A stretch of 64,000 nucleotides of DNA, taken from contig NW_027248277.1 of NCBI RefSeq assembly GCF_041260155.1, positions 24,295,322-24,359,321 on the forward strand, given 5' to 3'. Source of the DNA: Ptychodera flava. Lineage: Eukaryota; Hemichordata; Enteropneusta; Ptychoderidae. Made by a program: the position numbers and the translations under genes. The notes below the pieces were generated by a model. That model was not told the origin of the DNA, did no database searches, and saw only the letters and a program-made list of their open reading frames with translations. Positions 49,589 to 61,845 of the stretch are shown piece by piece; position 1 is the stretch's first letter, and the number at the start of each line of letters is the position of its first letter.

Positions 49589-51379
49589 ATTTTTTTTCTT
49601 TGGCCTAAGACACAAGTCTGGATCACTAAAGGTGCAACAACTGTAATCGTTGATATACATTCCGTTACTTTTTCTCATTTTATAGACTACCGTCTCATGT
49701 TATTTTTCAAAAATCAAATCGAAATGTTTGTCGTTTCACTTGTCAACACTGCTTTGATGTGTGTCATGTCTGATGATATTGTTTACATCACCATTTCTTC
49801 GGCCGGACTAAAATTCGTTTGTCAACAAGAATGCCTCAGGCTTGCAAGGTGCACTACAGTCTGGATACTTGATATTTCAACATGCTTTAGAGACAATAAG
49901 AGGTGTACTCGTTTTCAGGAATAAAAGTTGTGGAAATATTACAAAAATGTTGCAGCAACTACTTGTCTGACCTCTAGGTTTTGAAAGATCAGAAGATACA
50001 TGCAAAGTGTATTGTTTTAACATTTAATTTCACAAGACAGTGATTTCTTTGACTTGATGTGACAAACGCTATACCAACAAATTATTTTTTTCATTTCAGA
50101 TAACTGTACAGCTGATATTTACTGGAAGGTTTATTCCGTATAAACCGTCTTACAAGTATGTCAATTTTCATCAGAGGTGTCGCCTAAATTACCAACAAAT
50201 GTTCTCTCTCACTCTTGTCTGCCTCTTTGCCCATAACTTAATTATCAGCCTATAATACAGCTGAAAATTATTTTAATTCCATGGTATTTAACCAATACAT
50301 GGAAATAATAAGGAGGCAGGTGATTAACCAAACTCAAAACAATTTAACTGGAGGATAAATTGACACACAATCCTTGCATGAAAGCTCAAAGGGTTTTCCA
50401 AGGGCTTATCCTTTTCCTGACCAAATGTCTAATAAAATTGCCAAATGCTGCCTTTTCTTACAGTTATTCACATTTGCCATAATTTGAACTGATGAATTTG
50501 AGAGTAACATACAACATCGTTGATTGTAAACTATCAAAAAATAGGTTAACTGCGCGACATTTTGGACAGCTGTCGGTACTAATCCGGTTTTGAGTAATAT
50601 TGCATCATCATCGATCATTCGTACAGAAAAAAAAATGCTTTCAACTTTGCCATTTGTATCATTCAACATGATGTTTGCGTAACAGTTTTACGCCCTCACT
50701 TCCCAATTGTTGTAAATCATTGGACACGTGACATGTAATACTGACAAGTGACACGTGACAATGCTACCATTCATCATTATATCAATATGTTCTTCAAACA
50801 TGTACCAATATTTCTCATTAATGTCAATATCAGTGGCGACCTTCATAGGATAACCTTTTTACGTTTGTAAGTCTAGATCCTCTGAGAAAGGTGGCCTCAT
50901 CGTAACGGCTTTTAGACTTTAAGGATTACTCTCTGTAAAGCTCACTCGTAAAAATGTTGAACTCCTTAGATCTTATAAAAACATTCCTTTCCGATAAACA
51001 TATTCTATTCATGTTGTTTATGGTCCCGCTATTCCGGAACCCTTGATGGTGTCTTGCAGGGGATTACTTCCAATCGATGCCGATTTGTCGTATGTCAGTT
51101 CCCTCTTAGCTCCACGAAATATCCTAGTTCGTGTCTGGTACTGCTAGATTGTACAGAAGCCAGCTGTACAGTTAAGGCTTTAAAATGGTGCTCGCTTGTT
51201 GTTGGATGAACGACCTTGTAAACAGTACAACTTTAACTGCGTGGGTAATTTGATTCCGACAAGGTCGGTTACAAACGATGAGTTTGTTATCTTCTTGTCG
51301 TTGTCACTACAGTGCATTTATTCACACAGTGCAGTCGCGTTCTTTGTTCCGAGATTTTCCTTTGGAATGGTCAACTACG

Positions 51380-52690
51380 CTACTCACTGGCATCACTGTC
51401 TTCTTCTTCTTCTTCATTATCTTCAAGGATGACACTCTCCCCGTCTTCAACCTGGGCCCGCTCATCAGCGGCTACTCCTATCTTGTTGAACATTTCCCTC
51501 AGCAGGTGTGCAGCGTCCTCCCGCTGCATGCTGGGTTCCCTGAGAACGGCGATCAAGTTGAGAAAGCTGCTCTCGTAGAAGATGTTAGCCCTGCTCGGTG
51601 GTCGACGCTTCTTGGTTCGGTTCATCCACCTCGTTGACCATTCCGTAAGGATGCGCTCCGTGACAGAGGTCGCTCTGCTCTCCCAAGCTTTCACCTCCTT
51701 GTATCGTATGCCCATCAGGTCAGCCATCAGTCTATAGTCGTTCCCTGTTTCTTGGTGCACATCCATGGCTGTAGTGAACTCAACGCGCGTGTCGTGCAAC
51801 ATCCACCTGACGTCACTCAGGTATCCCTGGCGATGGAGCATGGTGGTGTCGTACCCACAGCACAGCAAGTCGAAGACGTTTTCCGCTGTGCCCAGCTCCT
51901 CATCAAACACTCGCTTCTTGCCCTTCTCTGCTTCAAGTATTTTCTCTGTCGTGTAGTACTTGACATATTCCTGCCTGTGGTGGTTTTTCATAGAGTGCGC
52001 GCTGAGTATATGGCAGTCGATGTTGGAACCAGGGCAGGATATTTCCAGCAGACCGTGTGTGTCTTCCGAGATCTTCTCGAGCATTTCGTAACATTCGCCG
52101 ATCTCGTCCTCGCGTTCAGCTCTCACACAGATGTGGATGGCCTTCCAGTCTTTGGTCATGTAGACCAGCCCCTCAACTTCGTCGCACACCTTGATGCCAT
52201 TCTTCCAGATCCCGCTCGGCGGACAGCCTATCTCTGTGAAGTACCTGTGCAGCCGTGTCTGTAACCTGGGAAACAGCCCGGGGGAGAAGCTGTCGGTTTC
52301 ATCCCGGCACTGGAACCGTCTTCCATAGTAGATCTGCTTGGAGCCTTCGCGCTGCCATTGTTCATCCGGCATTTGATAATCAAGTAAGCTGGGGATGATA
52401 TAGAACATTCTTGGACCGTTTTCTTGAACAACGCCGCCACTCGGAGGTTCTACCTCAAAGAGTAGTTCAAATTTTTCAAGGAGGTGAAGCAGCATATCGG
52501 TATTTGCATATTGCTGGAACACGTCAGTGAGATCCTGTTTGGAGTGTACTTTCTTCCTTTGCAGCCGGTTGCTGTATTGGACAAATATTTCGGTGGCAAG
52601 CATCGGACCAAATACATTGGCACACAACCACTGGGGTCTCAATATGATTGTGTCACTAATGGTTGACTTTTCACTCTTAATGATGAGTAT
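51380..52690 (-). CDS. Gene E last exon: COR core, Death domain, acidic tail
   Basis: 1311 nt, 436 residues. It opens ILIIKSEKSTISDTIILRPQ leading to WLC, and carries the COR blocks ETDSFSPGLFPRLQTRL, GCPPSGIWKNGI and CDEVEGLVYMT shared with gene D. The Death domain includes ETGNDYRLMADLMGIRYKEV and SVTERILTEWSTRWM, with a final helix ending LLREMFNKIG. The last ~20 residues are mainly Glu/Asp/Ser (EEEEEDSDASE), absent from gene D. Acceptor TTATTCCAG|ATACTC. Confidence 0.9.
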   Translation of the reverse strand: MLIIKSEKSTISDTIILRPQWLCANVFGPMLATEIFVQYSNRLQRKKVHSKQDLTDVFQQYANTDMLLHLLEKFELLFEVEPPSGGVVQENGPRMFYIIPSLLDYQMPDEQWQREGSKQIYYGRRFQCRDETDSFSPGLFPRLQTRLHRYFTEIGCPPSGIWKNGIKVCDEVEGLVYMTKDWKAIHICVRAEREDEIGECYEMLEKISEDTHGLLEISCPGSNIDCHILSAHSMKNHHRQEYVKYYTTEKILEAEKGKKRVFDEELGTAENVFDLLCCGYDTTMLHRQGYLSDVRWMLHDTRVEFTTAMDVHQETGNDYRLMADLMGIRYKEVKAWESRATSVTERILTEWSTRWMNRTKKRRPPSRANIFYESSFLNLIAVLREPSMQREDAAHLLREMFNKIGVAADERAQVEDGESVILEDNEEEEEDSDASE

Positions 52691-55600
52691 CTGGAATAAA
52701 AGGGTAGAAATACGTATTAGGCCGTGGGCTAGAGGGGGTCTACGTGCACCCCTCCCACAGGATAACAAACCTGTATTTTTCAGAAGCCTTGGGATCCCTA
52801 GAATACGAAATGGAATTTTAACAGAAAAAATATAGGGATGGAATAGCTGTTATGGTCATGTTTTGAAGGGTACCGCAAAATCACGATTTTGCAACCCAAT
52901 TGCATTTTCGTCAAATCTGTCTTCTTGTAAGTCATCTGCTGAGCTTATTATTTAACATAACCTCACTTGTTTGGTATCATTAGAAAGGCAATTTATTCTT
53001 CTTTAAGATGACATATTGCAACATGCAATATATTCTAGAGTTTTTGTGAAATATGACCAAAACTTACCCCATACCCCAAACTTTAACATTGCAAATTACA
53101 GTAAATCTCAAATTCTACCAATTTTTTAGCTAGGCAGAATAAAAAATGCAATTCTTTGTATGAAATTGGTTTTATTTGGTACAGGGACATGTCAGAAATA
53201 TGAAATAGACTTTTAACAGAAAAAATATTGGGTCTCTACAGCTGTAACAGTCATATTTTGAAGGGTACCGCAATATTACAGTGTTGCAGATTTGCATGCA
53301 TTTTTGTTGAAACTGTCTTCATATAAGTCATCTGCTGAGCTTGTTTTTGAACATAACCACACTTGTTAGGTATCATTAGAAAGATAATTTACTAGTCTTT
53401 AAAATGACATATTGTAACATGCACTATCTTGTATAGTATTCATTTAATATGACCAAAACTTACCCCATACCCCAAAGTTTTCATTGACAATTGCAGTCAT
53501 AGCTAAAATCAAATTCTACCAATTTTTTAGCTAGACACAAAAAATCTGCCCATTTTTGCTATTAAATCTGTTTTATTTGGTACAAGGACATGTCAGAAAT
53601 ATGAAATAGACTTTTAACAGAAAAATATTGGGTCTCTACAGCTGTAACAGTCATATTTTGAAGGGTACCGCAATATCACAGTGTTGCAGATTTGCATGCA
53701 TTTTTTGTTGAAACTGTCTTCATATAAGTCATCTGCTGAGCTTGTTTTGAACATAACCACACTTGTTAGGTATCATTAGAAAGATAATTTACTAGTCTTT
53801 AAAATGACATATTTTAACATGCACTATCTTGTATAGTATTCATTTAATATGACCAAAACTTACCCCATACCCCAAAGTTTTCATTGACAATTGCAGTCAT
53901 AGCTAAAATCAAATTCTACCAATTTTTTAGCTAGACACAAAAAATCTGCCCATTTTTGCTATTAAATCTGTTTTATTTGGTACAGGGACATGTCAGAAAT
54001 ATGAAATAGACTTTTAACAGAAAAAATATTGGGTCTCTACAGCTGTAACAGTCATATTTTGAAGGGTACCGCAATATCACAGTGTTGCAGATTTGCATGC
54101 ATTTTTGTTAAACCTGTCTTCTTATAAGTCATCTGCTGAGCTTGTTTTTGAACATAACCACACTTGTTAGGTATCATTAGAAAGATAATTTACTAGTCTT
54201 TAAAATGACATATTGTAACATGCACTATCTTGTATAGTATTCATGAAATATGAACAATACTTACCCCATACCCCAAAGTTTACATTGACAATTGCAGTCA
54301 TAGCTAAAATCAAATTCTACCAATTTTTTAGCTAGACACAAAAAATCTGCCCATTTTTGCTATTAAATCTGTTTTATTTGGAACAGGGATATGTCATAAA
54401 TATGAAATAGACTTTTAACAGAAAAAATATTGGAATTCTGTAGTTGTAACAGTCAGATTTTGAAAGCTACGGCAAAATCTCCGTATTCCTGACTTGCATG
54501 CATTTTTGTTGAAACTGTCTTATAAGTCATCTGCTGAGGTTTTTATTGAATATAATGTAAGTTGTTTGGTACCGTTGAAAAGATAATTTACTAGTCTTCA
54601 ACATGACGTATTGTAACATGCAATATCTTGTATAGTTTGTATGAAATATGACCAAAACTTACCCCGTACCCCAAAGTTTACATCTAAAATTGCAGTCATA
54701 GCTAAAATCAAATTCTACGAATTTTTTTACGCAGACATAAAACAATTGGGCAATGTTTTGTATTAAATCTGTTTTATTTGATACAGGAACGTATGAAGAA
54801 TATGAAATAGACTTTTAACAGAAAAAATATTGGGATTCTATAGCTGTAACAGTCATACTTTTAAGGGTATAGCAAAATCTCAGTATTACTGACCCACATG
54901 CGTTTTTGTTAAATCTGTCTTCCTATAAGTCGTCTGCTGAGCTTGTTATTGATTATAACCTGGCTTGATTGGTATCATTAGAAAGGTAATTAAGTAGTGC
55001 TTTAAATGCGATTTGTAATATGCAATATCTTGTATAGCTTTCATGAAATATGACAAAAACTTTCCCCGTACCCCAAAGTGTATATCCAAATATACTGTCA
55101 TAGCTAGCGTCAAATTCTACTGAGTTTTTACCTACACACGATAAAAACAGCAATGTTTTGTATTAAATCTGTTTTACTTGGTACTGAAACATGTTAGAAA
55201 TATAAAATAATATTTTAACAGAAAAAATATTGGGATGTTATAGCTGTAACTGTCATTTTTTGAAGTATACTACAAAATCACAATATAGTTGACTCGCATG
55301 AGTTTTTGTTAAACCTGTCTTCTTGTAGGTTGTCTGTTGAGCTTGTTTTTGAATAAAACATGGTATGTTAGGTATCATTAAAAAGGTAATTTACTCGCCT
55401 TTAAAATGAAATATAGTAACATGCAATATCCTGTATAATTTTCATGACATATGACCAAAACTTACCCCATACCCCATGGTTTACATAGAAAGTACTGTCA
55501 TAGCTAACGTGTTCAAATTCCGCAAATTTTTAGCTAGACATGATAAAAAGGGCACTGTTTTGGTATTAAATCTGTTGTATTTGGTACTTGATTATGTCAA

Positions 55601-58600
55601 AAATGTGAAATAGACTTTTAACAAAAAAATATTTTGATTGTATAGTTGTAACAGCCATATTTTGAAGGGTAACGCAAAATTGCAGTACCGCAGACTGGCA
55701 CCTTTTTTGTTAAATTATTCTTCTTGTAAGTCATCTGCCGAGCTTATTTTGTAACATAACCTGGCTTGTGGGGTATCATTAGTAGGGCAATTTATTCGTC
55801 TTCAAGATGACATATTGTAATATGCAATGGCCTTCACAGTTTTCCTGAAATATGGTCAAACTTTACCCCATACCCCAAAAGTTCAAATCGCAAATTATCT
55901 TAAATTCTACCATTTTTTGCTACACATAATACAAAAGGCAATTCTTGTATGAAATCTGATTTGTTTGTTACAAAAGTATGTCACAAGTATGAAATAAACT
56001 TTTAACGGGAAGATGATACTATTTAGTAGCCATTTTGGAGGGGAAACCCATATATAGGAAATGTATGTGTTCGGCAAATTTGCCATGATACCTGGGTACC
56101 CTTCAAATATGATCCAAAAGGCTACACAATCACATTATATTCCTGTTTAAAGTTAATTTCATATTTGTGACATACTTTTTTAACAAAATCACAGATTTCA
56201 TAGGTTGCATACAGGCATTGCCCTTTGTATACAAAGTTCATAAATTGTAAACAAATGGTAGAGTTTCAGATTCGCTGTAATTTGCTTTGTAATTTTCAAC
56301 GTAAACTTTGGGGTATGGGGTAAGTTTTGGTCATATTTCATGAATACTGTACAAGATATTGCATGTTGCAATATGTTATCGTAAAGTACAATGAATTACC
56401 TTTTCAATGGTACCTAACAAGTTAGATTATATTCAAAAACAAGCTCAGCAGATGTCTTAAAAGAAGACAGGTTTAACAAAATGCATGCAAATCTGCAACA
56501 CTATGATATTGCGATACCCTTCAAATATGACTGTTACAGTTGTAGAGACCCAATATTTTTTCTGTTAAAAGTCTATTTCATATTTCTAACATGTCCCTGT
56601 ATCAAATAAAACAGATTTAATGGCAAAAATGGCCAGATTTTTGTGTCTGGCTAAAAAATTGGTAGAATTTGATTTTAGCTATGATTGCAATTTTAGATGT
56701 AAACTTTGGGGTTCTGGGTAAGTTTTGGTCATATTTCATGAATACTATACAAGATAGTGCATGTTACAATATGTTATCGTAAAGTAGAATAAATTACCTT
56801 TTCAATGGTACCTGACAAGTTAGATTATATTCAAAAACAAGCTCAGCAGGTGACTGATATGAAGACAGTTTCAACAAAAATGCATGCAAATCTGCAACAC
56901 TGTAATATTGCGGTACCCTTCAAAATATGACTGTTACAGCTGTAGAGACCCAATATTTTTTCTGTTAAAAGTCTATTTCATATTTCTGACATGTTCCTGT
57001 ACCAAATAAATTAGATTTAATAGCAAAAATGGGCAGACTTTTTGTGTCTAGCTAAAAAATTGGTAGAATTTGATTTTAGCTATGACTGCAATTGTCAATG
57101 TAAACTTTGGGGTATGGGGTAAGTATTGTTCATATTTCATGAATACTATACAAGATAGTGCATGTTACAATATGTCATTTTAAAGACTAGTAAATTATCT
57201 TTCTAATGATACCTAACAAGTGTGGTTATGTTCAAAAACAAGCTCAGCAGATGACTTATAGGAAGACAGTTTCAACAAAAATGCATGCAAATCTGCAACA
57301 CTGTGATATTGCGGTACCCTTCAAAATATGACTGTTACAGCTGTAGAGACCCAATATTTTTTCTGTTAAAAGTCTATTTCATATTTCTGACATGTCCCTG
57401 TACCAAATAAAACAGATTTAATAGCAAAAATGGGCAGATTTTTTGTGTCTAGCTAAAAATTGGTAGAATTTGATTTTAGCTATGACTGCAATTGTCAATG
57501 TAAACTTTGGGGTATGGGGTAAGTTTTGGTCATATTTAATGAATACTATACAAGATAGTGCATGTTACAATATGTTACCGTAAAGTAAAATAATTACCTT
57601 TTCAATGGTATACCTGACAAGTTAGATTATATTCAAAAACAAGCTCAGCAGGTGACTTATAGAAGACATGTTTCAACAAAAATGCATGCAAATCTGCAAC
57701 ACTGTAATATTGCGGTACCCTTCAAAATATGACTGTTACAGCTGTAGAGAACCAATATTTTTCCTGTTAAAGTCTATTTCATATTTCTGACATGTCCTTG
57801 TACCAAATAAAACCAATTTTATACAAAGAATTGCATTTTTTATTCTGCCTAGCTAAAAAGTTGGTAGAATTTGAGATTTACTGTAATTTGCAATGTTAAA
57901 GTTTGGGGTATGGGGTAAGTTTTGGTCATATTTCACAAAAACTCTAGAATATATTGCATGTTGCAATATGTCATCTTAAAGAGGAATAAATTGCCTTTCT
58001 AATGATACCAAATGAGTGAGGTTATGTTAAATAATAAGCTCAGCAGATGACTTACAAAAAGACAAATTTGACAAAATGTAATTGGGTTGCAAAATCGTGA
58101 TTTTGCGGTATCCTTCAAAACATGACCATAACAGCTATTCCATCCCTATATTTTTTCTGTTAAAATTCCATTTCGTATTCTAGGGATCCCAAGGCTTCTG
58201 AAAAATACAGGTTTGTTATCCTGTGGGAGGGGTGCACGTAGACCCCCTCTAGCCCACGGACTATATGCGCTTCATATGCAAAATGCAGTTGTCGAATGTG
58301 TACTACGTGTAGAAGTTGTGCGCATGACATACATGTTAACTGCGTACTTCGTGTATGAGTTGTGTGCACGACGTACATGTTTACTGTGTACTACGTGTAT
58401 AAGTTATGTGCATGACGCACATGTTCTCGGTGTACTTGGTTCCTGTGTACTACGTGTATATGTTGTGTCCACAACGTATTTGTATCTGACTTTCGAAGTA
58501 TAATTCGTACTTTCGGCTTACGATGTTTCCTGTTACTTCGACAAAAGGAACATGTTATTATCATCTTCTGAATAGACAAGAATAGCTACAAAATGAACAT

Positions 58601-61600
58601 AATTTGCTGCGTTTATTATTTTGTTTTGACATGGTTCTGTCTGCTGACTTGATACCGTATGTTGCTTTGAATACGAACTCGATTGGAAACACCGTGTTTA
58701 CATTTGAGCATATGTGCATTGCGAGAGCGGCCAACATTCGAACGTTTAACAAAATAAGCCACCTATGTAAAGCAGTTCAACAGCTACAATATCGATATGA
58801 AAATAATTATCACAAATCTGTGAGAAACCAAAGCAACACTTTTATTAAAAATTACCTCTCCCATATCCTGAAGATAATTTGTTGATAGTTTGATGAAGTC
58901 TTCATCCAGGAGCGGATCTAGCTTCTTGATATGGTTCATGAATTTTTCTGAGAGTATGACAGGAAACAACGTGTCTTCTATCCACTCATCCTTCTTCTTC
59001 AGTATTTCAGCACAAAGGTTTGGTATTTGCTTTTGGCTCTAAAAAAATCATCAAAATTATTATTATATTATATCATGCTACCATGCGCCATTCTGATTGG
59101 ACGAGAGCTGCATTCCACCGATGCTAAAATACTGTTTTAGCACTGATAGCGGTGGTAAAACGGGCCCCTAAACCAGCATTTTCGAAAATTGCCAGGTCGG
59201 TGCATTTGAACATACCTATCTAAACCGTGGACTCGAGAAAAACCTAAACAGTCCACTTTGTATCAAAGACCGAAGACCGAATTTTGATACACAGATAAAG
59301 TGTTGGTCTGTAACTGATCACCTCTCGGTGTAAATAAGTTGGGATACATGATGAAAGACATCTCTGAAGCAGCACATTCGGGGTGTGATGCACACAAATA
59401 TTAGGGCGACATAGCACACCGTGAACTTTGCTTGATATTGCGGGAGTCGAGACGCGATATGTCTTACCGCTCTTTAAAATGGAGATAGTATTCGTTCATA
59501 CACAAGTAAATTGACACTTCCTCACAGTAACGGTATGTCAGATATTCTTTACCAAAGTTTGGGCTGTAACAGACCGGGTGTCCTAACGACGTAGACCAAG
59601 AAGTTCAAAATAACAATGGGCTGGCGACTGCGACGAAATTTGACATCAAATGTATCGGGCAACACACTCTGCACAACTGTTCATCACAGTTGCAGTCATC
59701 GCAAGTCTGGATTATTTCAAAACTGCTTGTTTTCTGGTACAATTAACGTCCAAATTATCCATCAAAAATAGATCCTGTAACTTCACTGTGCCACCTCTGA
59801 ATGTCGCGACGGTCGACGTATACCGTATACGCGTATGCGGTACAGAATGAGACAAATCTATTTTTAGTATGCCAAAAAAGCCAGGACTATTGTTCTTATG
59901 TAAATTTACGAAAAAAATTGTTACTTTTTTCTTTTGATTTGAACTCTTGACCCATTTTCTGTGTGACTGCAGCAGGTATTTATGTATAGTGTTCGTGTTG
60001 CATGCGAATAAAATGCAATGTCGATATGAAAGTAATGCGTATTTTTCGTAGGATACTGTGTGCCTGTACGTAATCCCAACTTATAAAAATGCTCGGTCTC
60101 GGGCGCAGAATTTTCGACGTTCGATCTCTCAGCCGTCCGTTTTCTGCATTTGGGGCTTAGAGTGATGAAAATACCCAAGTAAGACAACAAAGACACGCAA
60201 GTTGATATAATATAATAGCAATAACCCCCTTCGCAGGAGGGTATACACGAGATTTTGGTACAATTCGCTCCATATAGCACTCGCCTATCGGCTCGTGCTA
60301 TATGTCGCGCATTGTACCAAAATCTCGTGTATACCCTCCTGCGGCGGGGGTTATTGCTTAATTATCACCATTATCATCAACACCATCACCACCACTGCCA
60401 CTAACATGGCCGGTACTACCCTTCGCCTCATACCTCTCCTCTCGATCAACATTAACACATCATCGTCATTATCACCACCACCACCATCACCACGACCGCT
60501 AACGCTACTCATACTTCCATACTCTCTCTCCTCCGCTACCTTCTCTTCCCCATCTTTGTCATTATCGTGGTCATTGTTACCGTTCTCCTAGCTACTTGTT
60601 TGTTTTTGCTATGGTCACTGCCAAATGATTCAGACGCATAATGGACGCTCCAAACATTATGAAAAACCATATAGCATTTGGGTAAAGCACAAGCAAGTTT
60701 AGGCCAATGTTTAATCGCACTTGAGGTTCAAACGCTCATTATTTGTTGATTTGAATATTCAAATTATACTCCCTTTGCATAATCGAGTACATTTATTTTG
60801 GAAATGGACCATAGGATGGAACATGTTCTTTTGCAACATTGCTTTAGTTTGTATATATTTCTACACATTTCACGGCTTAATGACTTTGAACGGTAGAAGA
60901 GAATAATAGAATCTTCACGAGGATTTTATAAAATCGGAAATTTTGTTACATAAACACTCTGTGTTTTCAAAAGCTTGGCGAATATCATCAAGCAATGGAT
61001 CGATGGTTTAGTAATAACTATATATGCTATATTTTATGAGAACAGTTTTGGACGAAAGAAAGTACTCGCCAGTATACTAAATATACTGAAAAGAAATCAT
61101 TAATTGTTGACGAGTTTTTAATGCCACTATCTTGATGTTTTCGGCCATTGTATTCGTTTGCATTTACATTCAGTGGTCCTGCTTGTAAAACAACAGAATC
61201 TGCCTGCTTTTACTGTATAGAATTCAATTTAGGAGATTTTCATATGTTAGTAAGTGAAAACAGTGAAATAAAATCCAAGCGAACAGTTAATGCTGTTTGA
61301 GTACCTTGCCTGACGCAAGCAATCTCGCAGTCTCTCAATATCTGGTCCTTCTGAGACACGGCAATCCAATAGAAATTCTTCCTCCATTATGTTCAGGTAA
61401 CCGCCAAACAACTTTTTTGCTTCCATCAACAGCTGCTTGTGTGCTAACTGGGCTACAATGTAGAAAAATTGCAAAGACGTAGCCTTAACTTTCAGATATC
61501 CTACGCCCTCAAGATCAGATATCTCAGACTTTTACAATCATACTATTTTCTTGTTTACCCTTTGTGTAGGCTCCCTTTGAACTCAGGAGATAAGACGCTT

Positions 61601-61753
61601 TTCGAGTGTTATTTTTTAAATCGAAAAGTTTTTTTCACTTGTGGCAACCTTGGATTTTAAGTTTCGGTAATCTGGGGCAACTTGTTTGATTTAGAACCAA
61701 TATTTGTACGAAGGAACATGGTTTATAGTTTCCTTATGTAAAAATATAGCGAA

Positions 61754-61845
<92 letters not shown>

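Larger units (their letters stand above)
47612..51379. other. Intergenic region between genes E and D
   Basis: Gene E ends at 51,380 and gene D starts at 47,611, same strand, 3.77 kb apart. The gap holds a CT microsatellite, a perfect palindrome and a possible small inverted-repeat element. No TATA box or other clear promoter motif could be assigned to gene D. A 146-codon plus-strand frame at 49,484-49,924 has no recognisable domain. Confidence 0.5.

Noticed and set aside
49484..49924. 146-codon plus-strand frame with a hydrophobic start
   Set aside because: No domain, no splice context and no homologous copy beside the paralogue; starts inside a T-rich, possibly transposon-derived stretch.
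52718..58263. Regularly spaced repeats considered as a CRISPR-like or satellite centromere array
   Set aside because: Units are ~400 bp, contiguous and inverted between arms, in a eukaryotic intron; CRISPR does not apply and the array is too small for a centromere claim.
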